Shown here in pieces: positions 1 to 8,474 of a stretch of DNA of 64,000 nt. The translations under genes and the position numbers were made by a program. Below the pieces are notes generated by a model. It did not search any database and was not told the DNA's origin. It worked only from the letters and a program-made list of their open reading frames with translations. The DNA is from Scytonematopsis contorta HA4267-MV1 (GTDB taxonomy: Bacteria; Cyanobacteriota; Cyanobacteriia; Cyanobacteriales; Nostocaceae), in contig JAHHIC010000039.1 in assembly GCA_019359035.1 (NCBI GenBank), forward strand, positions 1 to 64,000, written 5' to 3'. Within the stretch, counting starts at the first letter, position 1, and every line of letters starts with the position of its first letter.

Positions 1-2
1 CT

Positions 3-104
3 GTATCGCAGCTAGAAGAATTGCTAAAAAAATTGCTAAACGAAGGTGGACTGATTATTAAATGGGAGCGTAAGATTAAAAATAAAGGCAACGCGGTTTA
101 TTAA
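3..104 (+). CDS. 3' end of an unidentified protein (partial)
   Basis: The reading frame is open from the left window edge and stops at TAA 102-104. It encodes 33 residues, Lys/Glu/Leu-rich, with a short helix (QLEELLKKLL) followed by a basic tail ending in GNAVY. This could be the end of a winged-helix-like domain, but I do not recognise the family. It is in the same frame as the truncated DAHP synthase that follows and has nothing in common with the N-terminal half of that enzyme, so it probably belongs to whatever DNA interrupts or replaces the front of that gene. Confidence 0.4.
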   Translation, partial: VSQLEELLKKLLNEGGLIIKWERKIKNKGNAVY

Positions 105-109
105 ATTTA

Positions 110-133
110 GCTGCGTAGCAGCTTAAAAGCTGC
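110..133. repeat. Overlapping perfect inverted repeats at the DAHP synthase breakpoint
   Basis: AGCTGC-GTA-GCAGCT (110-124) is followed by and shares an arm with GCAGCTT-AA-AAGCTGC (118-133). The last arm is also the first recognisable DAHP synthase coding sequence. The structure lies exactly where homology to the enzyme begins, which suggests a recombination site or a hairpin-associated junction. Confidence 0.5.
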
Positions 134-815
134 GGGAGCGAAGTTTCTGCGTGGTGGAGCCTACAAACCTCGTACATCACCCTACGCATTCCAAGGACAT
201 GGTGAAAGTGCCTTAGAATTATTAGCAACAGCTCGTAAAGTGACAGGCTTAGGAATTATTACAGAAGTGATGGATACTGCTGACTTGTCCACTGTCGCAA
301 AAGTGGCAGATATTATTCAAATTGGTGCAAGGAACATGCAAAATTTCCCGTTGCTAAAAAAAGTAGGTGCTCAAGATAAGCCTGTATTACTCAAACGGGG
401 AATGTCAGCAACTATTGATGAGTGGTTAATGGCAGCAGAATATATTTTAGCTGCTGGTAATCCCAATGTAATTCTTTGCGAACGCGGAATAAGAACTTTT
501 GATGATAAATATGCTCGTAACACTTTAGATTTATCTGTAATTCCGGTGTTGCGAGGGCTGACTCATTTACCAATTATGATTGACCCCAGTCATGGTACAG
601 GTAAATCAGAATATGTTCCATCTATGGCAATGGCGGCTATTGCTAGTGGTACTGATGCATTAATGATTGAAGTTCATCCTAACCCAGCAAAAGCACTTTC
701 AGATGGGCCCCAATCCCTGACACCAAATAAGTTCGATGTATTGGTTGAAGAACTCGCAGTGCTTGGTAAAGTTTTGGGTCGCTGGGAGCAAAAACCGACG
801 CTAGTAGCCCGATAA
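111..815 (+). pseudogene. aroF: 3-deoxy-7-phosphoheptulonate (DAHP) synthase, 5'-truncated
   Basis: DAHP synthase joins phosphoenolpyruvate and erythrose-4-phosphate in the first step of the shikimate pathway. The C-terminal two thirds of a type I-beta enzyme is intact, from [20 protein letters not shown] through [31 protein letters not shown] and IDPSHGTG to the end. The first recognisable residues are encoded near position 126; in the same frame a TAG lies at 108-110 and a TAA at 102-104. Family members are about 350 residues and start with roughly 140 residues that are absent here. A GTG at 240 is the first classical start codon, but translation from it would lose substrate-binding residues. 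The body shows no frameshift, so the break is recent, or it is the 3' exon of a gene split by an excisable element. Family assignment is very sure; gene status is inference. Confidence 0.85.
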
Positions 816-1518
816 CACCACAATACTGCTCGGTTAAGAGATTTTGTAGGTTGGGTTGTTCGCGCAGCGTGCCCATAAAGGCATGGCTTTGCCAAACCCA
901 ACAAAGCCCACAAGTGTTGGGTTAAGCGCTCCGCTCCACCTTCGGTGAACGTTCCTCAACCCAACCTACGAGTTTTCGTATTTTCGAGCAAAACCTTCGC
1001 AGTATTGGATAACATCAAATGTAGAGACGCGATATATCGCGTCTTAGATATATCGCGTCTCTTCTCTATGAATATTGTATATGGAGACTAAACATATTTA
1101 GTCTCTATATTTTTGGGATTTTTTTTATTTAAAATTTCAATATTTTATTATTAAAAACTATTTTATCAACACACTTTATATATTACAAAAAATCGATTTT
1201 AACTTGTAAATTATACTTTTATTTGAATTAATAATTAATAAAGATAATACAGGAAATAGTTAGCTTACTAAAAAAATTGCAAATACATCAAAAGATAGGT
1301 CATTGTGATTTTAATAAAAATTGTCTAAATTAATTTTGTAAGTGTAGCGTTGGTTACTGTTTCTATTCCAGTTAGCATGAAAGTAACTCAACACTTTGTA
1401 GTATTGGCAAAAGATTTTTGTAGTATAAGCAGATGTTTGTGAAGCAGGTTGAATCTTGCCTGCTTAATATTTTCGTGCCTTCCAAAATTTGTTCTGAGAG
1501 ATAGGAGAATTATTTGAC
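816..1518. repeat. Gene-free region with three dispersed inverted repeats
   Basis: I see no coding sequence here. Positions 846-858 (GTAGGTTGGGTTG) and 957-969 are perfect inverted arms of a dispersed cyanobacterial repeat; a second copy lies at 30731-30826. Positions 1020-1062 hold the GTAGAGACGCGATATATCGCGTC palindrome type in two overlapping copies. Positions 1079-1109 hold the GGAGACTAAACA...TTTAGTCTC type followed by TTTTT. The remainder to 1500 is very AT-rich and presumably contains the promoter of the Gly-rich gene. Confidence 0.6.
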
Positions 1519-3543
1519 ATGGCGGACACTACTGTTAACAATTCCACTGGTGGTACTGGTGGCGCAAATTCCAGTGGAGGAATAGGCGGGTCTGGCAGTT
1601 CTTTAGGTCGTGGGGGCTTTGGAGGCTCTGGTGGTTTCGGTGGAGGCTCCGGTGGTTTCGGTGGGGGTCGTGGAGGCTTTGGAGGCTCTAGCGGCTCCGG
1701 CGGATTTGGTGGAGGCTCTGGTGGTTTCGGTGGAGGCTCCGGTGGTTTCGGTGGGGGTCGTGGAGGCTTTGGAGGCTCTAGCGGCTCCGGCGGATTTGGT
1801 GGAGGCTCTGGTGGTTTCGGTGGCGGCTCCGGTGGTTTCGGTGGGGGTCGTGGAGGCTTTGGAGGCTCTAGCGGCTCCGGCGGATTTGGTGGAGGCTCTG
1901 GTGGTTTCGGTGGCGGCTCCGGTGGTTTCGGTGGAGGCTCTGGTGGTTTCGGTGGAGGCTCTGGTGGTTCCGGTGGTTTCGGTGGAGGCTCTGGTGGTTT
2001 CGGCGGAGGCTCTGGTGGTTCCGGTGGTTTCGGTGGAGGCTCTGGTGGTTTCGGCGGATTCGGTGGAGGTTCTGGTGGTTTCGGTGGAGGCTCTAGCGGA
2101 TTCGGTGGAGGCTCTGGAAGTGGTAGCAACCAATCTGCTGCTGGAGCGTCTCAAGTATTTAGCCGATTAGGTAACAATAACCCTTTTGCTAATGTCGGTG
2201 GTGGTGGTGGTAATCAATCTACCAGTGGTAGTAATCAATCTAGTGGTGGCACTAATCAAGCTAGTGGCGGTAGTAATCAATCTAGTGGTGGTATCTCACC
2301 TATTAGACTGACTATCGACGGATTTTTCCAAGGTAACTTTAACGCAGGTGGCAATACCAGCAACCAATCTAGTGGTAGTGTTAATCAATCTACTGGTGGT
2401 AGTGGCTCAAGTGGTAACACATCTGGTAGTGGGGGCGCTTCTGCTGGCGGTTCTAATAACAGCCAAGCCAATTTAGGTCCCTTTAGTCGCTTGCTTGACA
2501 TACCAGGTGTTAACGGCCCAGAAGATATATTTGGTGGCAGTTCAACCGGTGGTGCAAGTGGCGGAAGCGGTGTCAACTTAGGTGGCGGAAGTGGGGCAAG
2601 CGGTGGAAGTGGGGCAAGCGGTGGAAGTGGTACAAGTGGTGGTAGTACTGGTAGTCCTTTCACTAACTTTGGCAACCCAAATGCTCCTGGTAGCCCAATC
2701 CTTGGTGGTAACAATCCCTGGAGTCGTATTCCACAATCTGGAACAGGTAACAGTAGCTCATCTGCGGGTGGTAGTAGCAACACACCGCCCACCAGTGGTA
2801 ACGCAACCAATACCAACCAAACACCAGGAAATTTACCACCTACCAGTGGTAACGCAACCAATACCAACCAAACACCAGGAAATTTACCGCCTACCAGCGG
2901 TAATACAACCAATACCAACCAAGCAGTTGGAAATCAAATACCTACGGGTGGTACTACAGGAGCTAACCAAACGGCTACCAACGATGAAAGCAGTAAACTT
3001 GCAGCACAAATCAGAGATAATATCTTTGAATATATCAACTCTGGCAACAGTAGCAGCAATTTAACTGGTGGTAGTAACAGTCAATCGTCATCTTCTCAAA
3101 ATTCATCATCCTTCGCTGACTTTTTTCAACGCTTGGGAAGCAGTGGAAGCGGTGGAAGTAGTGGAAGTAGTGGAAGTAGTGGAAGTAATGACAGTTTGAC
3201 AGGTAACACATTTAGTACTTCCGGAGATTTTTCGAGATTCTTGAACTTGGTCAACGAGTTCTCTAATAGCAACCAGAGTGCTGGAAGTAGCCAAGCAGGT
3301 AGTGACGGAACTCAATTTCAACTGTCTGTTTTCACAAATCCCACTCAATCTCAAATTTCTAACTTTACTAATCTTGTCGAACAATTTAGGAGTGGTAGTG
3401 GTGGTACTTCGTCTCCATCAACCAATAATTTGTCAACCTTTTTAGGAACTATCTCAACTTACAGAGATACCTTCAGCCAGTTGTCAAATAGCAACCCAAG
3501 TATCTTCGGCAGCAGTACTAATAGTAATGCTCCTGTTGCTTAA
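1519..3543 (+). CDS. Giant Gly/Ser/Asn-rich low-complexity protein (674 aa)
   Basis: The start is supported by AGGAG at 1503-1507, 11 bases before ATG. Residues about 30-200 are almost pure GGFGGGSG repeats, followed by GGSNQSSGGTNQASGG-type Ser/Asn/Gln repeats. A three-fold tandem 17-residue unit (PPTSGNATNTNQTPGNL, encoded at 2785-2937) comes next, and then Ser/Asn/Phe-rich segments such as FSRLLDIPG and FADFFQRLG. There is no Cys, no predicted membrane helix and no classical signal peptide. Composition resembles structural, adhesive or matrix proteins; I do not recognise a named family. A related Asn/Ser-rich gene follows after 103 bases and a cellulose-synthase-like gene lies 5 kb downstream, so an extracellular matrix role is plausible but inferred. 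Several long frames on the other strand here are by-products of the repeat. Confidence 0.75.
   Translation: MADTTVNNSTGGTGGANSSGGIGGSGSSLGRGGFGGSGGFGGGSGGFGGGRGGFGGSSGSGGFGGGSGGFGGGSGGFGGGRGGFGGSSGSGGFGGGSGGFGGGSGGFGGGRGGFGGSSGSGGFGGGSGGFGGGSGGFGGGSGGFGGGSGGSGGFGGGSGGFGGGSGGSGGFGGGSGGFGGFGGGSGGFGGGSSGFGGGSGSGSNQSAAGASQVFSRLGNNNPFANVGGGGGNQSTSGSNQSSGGTNQASGGSNQSSGGISPIRLTIDGFFQGNFNAGGNTSNQSSGSVNQSTGGSGSSGNTSGSGGASAGGSNNSQANLGPFSRLLDIPGVNGPEDIFGGSSTGGASGGSGVNLGGGSGASGGSGASGGSGTSGGSTGSPFTNFGNPNAPGSPILGGNNPWSRIPQSGTGNSSSSAGGSSNTPPTSGNATNTNQTPGNLPPTSGNATNTNQTPGNLPPTSGNTTNTNQAVGNQIPTGGTTGANQTATNDESSKLAAQIRDNIFEYINSGNSSSNLTGGSNSQSSSSQNSSSFADFFQRLGSSGSGGSSGSSGSSGSNDSLTGNTFSTSGDFSRFLNLVNEFSNSNQSAGSSQAGSDGTQFQLSVFTNPTQSQISNFTNLVEQFRSGSGGTSSPSTNNLSTFLGTISTYRDTFSQLSNSNPSIFGSSTNSNAPVA
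1681..1950 (+). repeat. 90-bp tandem repeat inside the Gly-rich gene
   Basis: Positions 1681-1770 and 1771-1860 differ by one base. A third unit starts at 1861 and diverges after about 70 bases into shorter GGTGGTTTCGGTGGAGGC units that continue to about 2110. The unit equals 30 codons, so copy number can change without frameshift. Confidence 0.85.
2785..2937 (+). repeat. 51-bp tandem repeat, three copies
   Basis: Three consecutive 51-bp units (2785-2835, 2836-2886, 2887-2937) encode the 17-residue motif PPTSGNATNTNQTPGNL. The first two differ at only two positions; the third is slightly diverged (TNTNQAVGNQ end). Confidence 0.85.
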
Positions 3544-3561
3544 ATTCTGATTTTCAGGGAG

Positions 3562-3625
3562 AACCAGGTTTTGTAATGTAAATATGTGTTGAACAAATTC
3601 ATTTTGCACACAAACCTGGTTTTTC
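3562..3625 (+). terminator. Hairpin after the Gly-rich gene, followed by T run
   Basis: AACCAGGTTTTGT (3562-3574) pairs with ACAAACCTGGTT (3610-3621) with one bulged T; the right arm runs into TTTTT. The 35-base loop is long for an intrinsic terminator, so attenuation between the two tandem repeat-protein genes is also possible. Confidence 0.5.
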
Positions 3626-3646
3626 ATTGTAAATTTCTGAATCAAT

Positions 3647-5524
3647 TTGAATAACAATTCAGGCTTGAAGATTTTCAGTAAATTTAAACGTTTCTTACTA
3701 CCAGAAAATATATCCTATATCAATTCAAAAAGCATGAACAGCAATACAGTTAGTGGTGACCAAGGTAATAGCAATAATAAAAATTACCCTTCTACAAACA
3801 CTAAAAATAATCCGTTTGCCAATAACAGTGATAATATTTATCCCGGTAATACTGTTATTGGTAGTGGTCAATGGATAATTCCTGGTACAATTTCACCAGA
3901 AAATTTCACATCATTGGTAGGAAATACCTTTGATGGAGTAATTGATACTGTTTTTCAGAGATTACGGGAAAGATTACCTTTAGAAGAATCTAAGAATGAG
4001 TTTGGTGCTAGTAACCCACTTGCTGGTGGTAATAACCCGTTTGTTGATGGTCGTAATCCATTTGGGGAAGGTAATTTACCTGAAGTACCAGCTTATGATT
4101 CTTTAGTATCTCAAAATAAAAATTATCCATTACCTCCAGATGAAACTTTAGATTTTCTTAGAGGTGAAAGTTCCAGTAACCAGACTAATACTACTTCTAG
4201 TGATGGTAATAACTTAACTAGTATTTATAATCCAGTTTCCGAAGGAGGAAATCCAAATAGTAATGAAGATTTATTAGTTAGCAGTAATCTGAGTGGTAAT
4301 ACACCTCCTACTACTAATAATAATAATACACTTTCTACTAATGAAAATCCATTAGCTACTACCAGTAATTTAGTAACTGATAACAGCACTGAATCGACTA
4401 GTAGCAACTTATCGGCTAATAATAACCAATTTGCTAGTTTTGGTGGTCAGGGTAATAATGTTACTGGTGCTAGCAGTAATACATCAACGCAATCAGAATT
4501 TGATGTTGTAAATTTCATCTTTGGTGGTAGCACACCTTCGTTAAATTCTAGCAGCAATGAGCCTAGTAATACTAACTTGTCTCCTGTAAATTCAAACTCT
4601 GAAGTCTTAAGAAATGTTCAAACAGGACTTACAAACTTTACAAAAACTTTTAGTTCAAATATTGCAGCTAATCCATTTGGTGGCAACACTACACCTTTGC
4701 AAACTCCTTCTGATTTGCTAAGGCTTTTCAGAACGGACATGTACACATTCAATCGTAGTGCTAACGCTTTTAGCGAATTGCTTGGTAAAGATAATCCATT
4801 TGGAGGAGGAAATAAATTTGTCAATGACAGCAACATTGGTGAAACACCTTTTGATATTATCAGTGTTGCCCTTGAAGGAATTTTACCATTCAGTGGTTCA
4901 GGGAAAAATGTATTTACTACCAGCGAATCAGAATTACCTATTGGTAACGGAAATCGAGATTTTGGTAGTGAAAATGCAAGTATTGGTAACGCTAATTGGA
5001 ACTACGGTAAATCTAACGCAAGCGTCGGTAATGGTAACTGGAATTTAAATTCGACTCAAAATAATGCCACTATTGGAAATGGAAACTGGCATTGGGACAA
5101 AAGTGAAAATAATAAAACGGTTGGTAATGGTAACTGGTATTGGGATGAAACAAATGACAACTCCACTCTTGGTAATGGTAATTGGAATTTCGGGAATGAT
5201 AACACCACCATTGGTAGTGGAAACTGGAACTTTGGTAGTAATAATACTGTAATCGGTAACGGAAATAGAGTCTTTACTAGTAATAGTATTGTAATTGGTA
5301 ATGGAAATTGGTCTGTAGTAGTTGATAAATCATCTACTGGTGCTAACAACTTGCTGAATCAGCTAGACTCATTTGTATTGTCAATGGGTGTTAAAGACAC
5401 CGCTAATAATTTGGTAAACACTGTCATGAGCAGTATGGGTAAAGATTTTCTAGCATTAACAGGAAATGTTAGCGAATCAGGGATGCAAACTTATAATCGC
5501 ATTATCCTCTCCCAAGGTTTATAA
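3647..5524 (+). CDS. Asn/Ser-rich protein with IGNGNW repeats (625 aa)
   Basis: This protein follows the Gly-rich gene in tandem and shares its Asn/Ser/Gly-rich style and NNPF motifs. It begins with a basic stretch (FSKFKRFLLP), then NNPFxxGNNPF repeats (about 125-150) and long Ser/Asn/Thr linkers. Residues about 440-560 carry roughly eight copies of a ~14-residue unit of the form (T/V)IGNGNW(N/H/Y)xxxxxN, a spacing that suggests a regular beta-solenoid. The end is a less repetitive helical region. There is no Cys and no obvious signal peptide. The first possible start is TTG 3647 after an in-frame TGA at 3638; ATG 3734 (residue 30) is the alternative, and neither has a good ribosome site. 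Function is unknown; a surface or matrix structural role is inferred from composition and neighbours. Confidence 0.7.
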   Translation: MNNNSGLKIFSKFKRFLLPENISYINSKSMNSNTVSGDQGNSNNKNYPSTNTKNNPFANNSDNIYPGNTVIGSGQWIIPGTISPENFTSLVGNTFDGVIDTVFQRLRERLPLEESKNEFGASNPLAGGNNPFVDGRNPFGEGNLPEVPAYDSLVSQNKNYPLPPDETLDFLRGESSSNQTNTTSSDGNNLTSIYNPVSEGGNPNSNEDLLVSSNLSGNTPPTTNNNNTLSTNENPLATTSNLVTDNSTESTSSNLSANNNQFASFGGQGNNVTGASSNTSTQSEFDVVNFIFGGSTPSLNSSSNEPSNTNLSPVNSNSEVLRNVQTGLTNFTKTFSSNIAANPFGGNTTPLQTPSDLLRLFRTDMYTFNRSANAFSELLGKDNPFGGGNKFVNDSNIGETPFDIISVALEGILPFSGSGKNVFTTSESELPIGNGNRDFGSENASIGNANWNYGKSNASVGNGNWNLNSTQNNATIGNGNWHWDKSENNKTVGNGNWYWDETNDNSTLGNGNWNFGNDNTTIGSGNWNFGSNNTVIGNGNRVFTSNSIVIGNGNWSVVVDKSSTGANNLLNQLDSFVLSMGVKDTANNLVNTVMSSMGKDFLALTGNVSESGMQTYNRIILSQGL

Positions 5525-5540
5525 TAATCCCGTTCAATAA

Positions 5541-5575
5541 TGTAGAGACAAAATATGCTTAGTCTCTACATTTTT
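5541..5575. terminator. Palindromic repeat acting as terminator between convergent genes
   Basis: TGTAGAGAC (5541-5549) and GTCTCTACA (5562-5570) form a stem followed by TTTTT. It lies between the convergent Asn-rich gene and histidine kinase and belongs to the dispersed GTAGAGAC family. Confidence 0.6.
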
Positions 5576-6995
5576 AGAGCAAGATAGGTAATTTTATTGT
5601 AAATATACTACCTTTACCCAACTGAGAAAGCACTTCTACAGTACCACCCATCCCTTCGACAAATGTTTTAACAATTGATAGTCCTAAACCAGTACCACCA
5701 GTGGAACGAGTACGTGCTTCATCTACCCGATAAAATCGTTCAAAAATTCGGGATTGATGTTGCAGAGGAATGCCATATCCATTATCACATACTTCTATAA
5801 TTCCTTTATCTTTATCTTGTTTTATCTTTAAATTTATGGGTGAACCAGGGTCAGAATATTGAATAGCATTATCAATTAAATTTAGTAATACTTGTTTTAA
5901 TCGTCTACTATCTGCTTTAACGGTAATTGAGTCAAGTTCTGCTTGGATATTAATTGTAATATCATTATTTTTATATACAATATCTACAATTTCGCTAAGT
6001 AAATCATTTAATATACAAGTCTGGAGGTGAAATTGTAAGTAGCCACTATCAGCTCTAACTAAATCTAACAAATGTTCTAATATATTAATAGTACGCTCGG
6101 CTTCTGATGCTGCGGTTTCCAACGCTTCTTTTTGGATTTCTGTTAAATTTTGCTGTCTTCTTAATACGCTTTGTAAATACCCATGCACAATAGTCAAAGG
6201 TGTTCGTAACTCATGGGAAACATTACTAGTAAATTGTCGTTGTTTTTCCCAAGATTGAGATAAGCGAGAAAGCATCATATCGACAGTTTGAGCAAGTTCT
6301 TTAACTTCGCTAGGAGCTTTGTCCAGGTATAATTTAGCTTCTCCTAAATCTTCAGCTTCAATTGCTGCGGTCATTTGACTAATTTGACGTAGGGGTTGGA
6401 GCGAATGTTTAATATAAAATGCAATTATTCCCGAAATAACTATAATCACTAAAGTGCTAGCTATTATCACATTTTGCACTATAGCAATGAACATTGTCTG
6501 GTCGCGAGTAATATCTTGTGCAGCACAAATTGTTCCTAATAGTTTACCTTTTACTATTAAATTTTCTCCCCATATTATAAAATAACCTTGTTTCACTTGC
6601 ACAACTTTTGGTTTCGCTGGCATTGAGCTAAGAGAAATTAATTCAGTTAAATCAGAGTTAGATGCTAAATTTACACTATTGAATTTTGTTATAATTTTAT
6701 TACCATTTCTTACCCACAATAAAGTATTTTCATAGTTAGGGTTACTAAAGGCTTTTTCCAATGCCTTTTCTGTGGGTAACATTTCACTATAAACCTCTAT
6801 ATCATCAGGTAAACGCGAGGCAATTCTCTCAATATTTTGCTTGTGATTATCAATTAAAAATTGCTGCATTTGCCAGCTAGTCCAAGTAGCCAGACTAGCA
6901 AATCCCAAAGTCGAAAATGCAGCAATACCTATTGTTAAGCGAAATTGTAACGAAAAGGGGTCAAATTTATGGAAAATTCGGGTTAATCGATTCAC
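5574..6995 (-). CDS. Membrane sensor histidine kinase
   Basis: This is a two-component sensor kinase of 473 residues. It has an N-terminal helix (about 19-41), a periplasmic sensor of about 125 residues, a second helix (168-194), HAMP (195-250), the HisKA domain with phospho-acceptor His261 in the SHELRTP box, and an HATPase domain with N box (NLIDNAIQYS), G1 (DNGYGIP) and G2 (GGTGLGLSIVK). It autophosphorylates and passes phosphate to a response regulator. No regulator is adjacent; the nearest OmpR-type one is at 55137. It overlaps the upstream DUF4079 gene by four bases (ATGA), so the two are co-translated and the membrane protein may be part of the sensing unit. Confidence 0.92.
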   Translation of the reverse strand: MNRLTRIFHKFDPFSLQFRLTIGIAAFSTLGFASLATWTSWQMQQFLIDNHKQNIERIASRLPDDIEVYSEMLPTEKALEKAFSNPNYENTLLWVRNGNKIITKFNSVNLASNSDLTELISLSSMPAKPKVVQVKQGYFIIWGENLIVKGKLLGTICAAQDITRDQTMFIAIVQNVIIASTLVIIVISGIIAFYIKHSLQPLRQISQMTAAIEAEDLGEAKLYLDKAPSEVKELAQTVDMMLSRLSQSWEKQRQFTSNVSHELRTPLTIVHGYLQSVLRRQQNLTEIQKEALETAASEAERTINILEHLLDLVRADSGYLQFHLQTCILNDLLSEIVDIVYKNNDITINIQAELDSITVKADSRRLKQVLLNLIDNAIQYSDPGSPINLKIKQDKDKGIIEVCDNGYGIPLQHQSRIFERFYRVDEARTRSTGGTGLGLSIVKTFVEGMGGTVEVLSQLGKGSIFTIKLPILL

Positions 6996-7711
6996 TTTGG
7001 TAACTGCGGATTAGGTGTAGGACAAGTTTTATTCACAAAATCGCATTTATAAACGTAAGGTTCTTGCCAACTAAGAGGAATTTCTAATAAATCTCGTGTT
7101 CCAGTCATCCCTTGCCCTATAAATAATAATAACGCAACACAATTTAAAATTGTATGAATAACACGCCAACGATGTGACTTGTCTTTGTAAATTTCTGGAA
7201 CAATAGCTAACGAAAAAATCATTAGCATGGCTGCTGCTATACCAATATAGTAATGCGACCAATACCACTCACTATCACGACGAAAAACTCCATCCTGAAA
7301 TCCTAAAATTATTAAACCAGCACCAGTTAAAGTTGCGAAAGTCCCTCGCCAAAGTTTATTGGTTGCGCGGTAAAGTAATACAAGAGATACAATAGTCGCA
7401 ACGAACATCAGCAAAATAAAAATAACTTGGAAAGGGGCTTTACTAAAAACTTGATTTTTAATAATATTTTTGCCAATTGCATAAGCTAAACCAAGTAAAG
7501 TCACTCCCACAACAGAACCAGTCAGCCAGTCTCCTAATTTTTTATGCTCCCCACCAACAACCGGAGGAATTTTACTTTTACCTCCATTTTTACTTTGTAA
7601 ACGACGCTGACGTGTTTGCCATGCAAAATTAACCACCATTCCTATCAAAGGAAACACGAAAAAAACTGCGATAGCGGGATGAACTAGTGCGAGAAAATCT
7701 GTTAATTCCAT
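6992..7711 (-). CDS. DUF4079-type membrane protein
   Basis: This 239-residue protein has about six hydrophobic helices. The N-terminal part (MELTDFLALVHPAIAVFFVFPLIG) with an early His in a membrane segment, and later His residues in helices (WYWSHYYIG), resemble the DUF4079/cytochrome b561-like membrane proteins of cyanobacteria and plastids. Residues 33-60 form a basic, soluble loop. Role is unknown; heme binding is conceivable from the His placement but is not shown. Its stop overlaps the start of the histidine kinase, so it heads a two-gene operon. Confidence 0.75.
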   Translation of the reverse strand: MELTDFLALVHPAIAVFFVFPLIGMVVNFAWQTRQRRLQSKNGGKSKIPPVVGGEHKKLGDWLTGSVVGVTLLGLAYAIGKNIIKNQVFSKAPFQVIFILLMFVATIVSLVLLYRATNKLWRGTFATLTGAGLIILGFQDGVFRRDSEWYWSHYYIGIAAAMLMIFSLAIVPEIYKDKSHRWRVIHTILNCVALLLFIGQGMTGTRDLLEIPLSWQEPYVYKCDFVNKTCPTPNPQLPK

Positions 7712-7760
7712 AAAAATAGTGTCGTGTGCGATTGTTTTGAAAAATATTTACTATCCTAAA

Positions 7761-7788
7761 TGTAGAGACGTTACATGTAACGTCTCCA
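7761..7788. repeat. GTAGAGAC palindrome with GTTACATGTAAC core
   Basis: TGTAGAGAC-GTTACATGTAAC-GTCTCCAC is a near-perfect palindrome between the DM13 gene and the DUF4079 operon on the same strand. It may act as a terminator or a processing hairpin. Confidence 0.6.
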
Positions 7789-7808
7789 CGTTGGGGATTC
7801 TTTTACTA

Positions 7809-8279
7809 CTAATTTAAGGTTGCAAAACCAAAGGTAGCATTAAACTTGCGACACCACACGGCCACAGATTTAAAATTTGCTAATTGAATATTACCGGGAA
7901 TTGCATAGCGTTGAGTACCGTTGATTCTTTGTAGACTAGCAATTCTTACATAGTCTTCTTTTTTTAGACCCGATACAGGTGGTTTTTCATTTTTATATAA
8001 AATTACTTGTAGGTCTGGACCCATGTCAGTCTTGAAACTCTTGTCAAACTCTAAATACCGTCTGCCATTATGAGTAACAATTTTAACCATACCCTGAGTT
8101 GGGTGTTCCCCAGCTTGGAAATTTCCAGTACGAGAAGGGGCTGCAGCTATCATTTTTACCATGCTAGGTTGCTTTTGTTGCATTGTTTCCTGAGGTAATT
8201 CCTGAGAAAATGCAACTTTGGTTGTGCTTAAGCTTAATAATGCAACGATACTGAGAACTGCGGCCGAGTTGAATTTCAT
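7809..8279 (-). CDS. Secreted DM13-domain protein
   Basis: Residues 1-25 form a signal peptide (MKFNSAAVLSIVALLSLSTTKVAFSQ), followed by a linker and a DM13 domain over about the last 100 residues (GNFQAGEHPTQGMVKIV, FKTDMGPDLQVIL, VAVWCRKFNATFGFATL). DM13 domains occur in secreted proteins and are proposed to take part in electron transfer through the conserved Cys near the end. The start chosen is the ATG at 8279 because AAAGGA precedes it; an upstream ATG at 8324 would add 15 residues before the signal peptide. The gene is divergent from the cellulose-synthase-like gene, with about 195 bases between the starts. Confidence 0.85.
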   Translation of the reverse strand: MKFNSAAVLSIVALLSLSTTKVAFSQELPQETMQQKQPSMVKMIAAAPSRTGNFQAGEHPTQGMVKIVTHNGRRYLEFDKSFKTDMGPDLQVILYKNEKPPVSGLKKEDYVRIASLQRINGTQRYAIPGNIQLANFKSVAVWCRKFNATFGFATLN

Positions 8280-8474
8280 AACTGTGTTGTCCTTTGGTGC
8301 TTTTGTTTTTGACTCTAAGAACAATAATCGAGTATGCTTCTAATCGCTGCATGAACTGTGGCTGAGAAGTTATTTAAATTTAGAGATATGTTTTTTTAGC
8401 TTTTTCTCATCTCATTTTAATCTTGGTAGGTTAACTTGTTTTAGACAGACTTAGTCTATATTTTTTGGTTAAGC

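Noticed and set aside
1464-2154. Long Pro-rich and Thr/Ala-rich reading frames on the reverse strand and a Val/Ala-rich one in another forward frame
   Set aside because: They are complements or phase shifts of the GGT/GGC repeat in the Gly-rich gene; the forward frame at 1519 has the ribosome site and continues through non-repetitive sequence.
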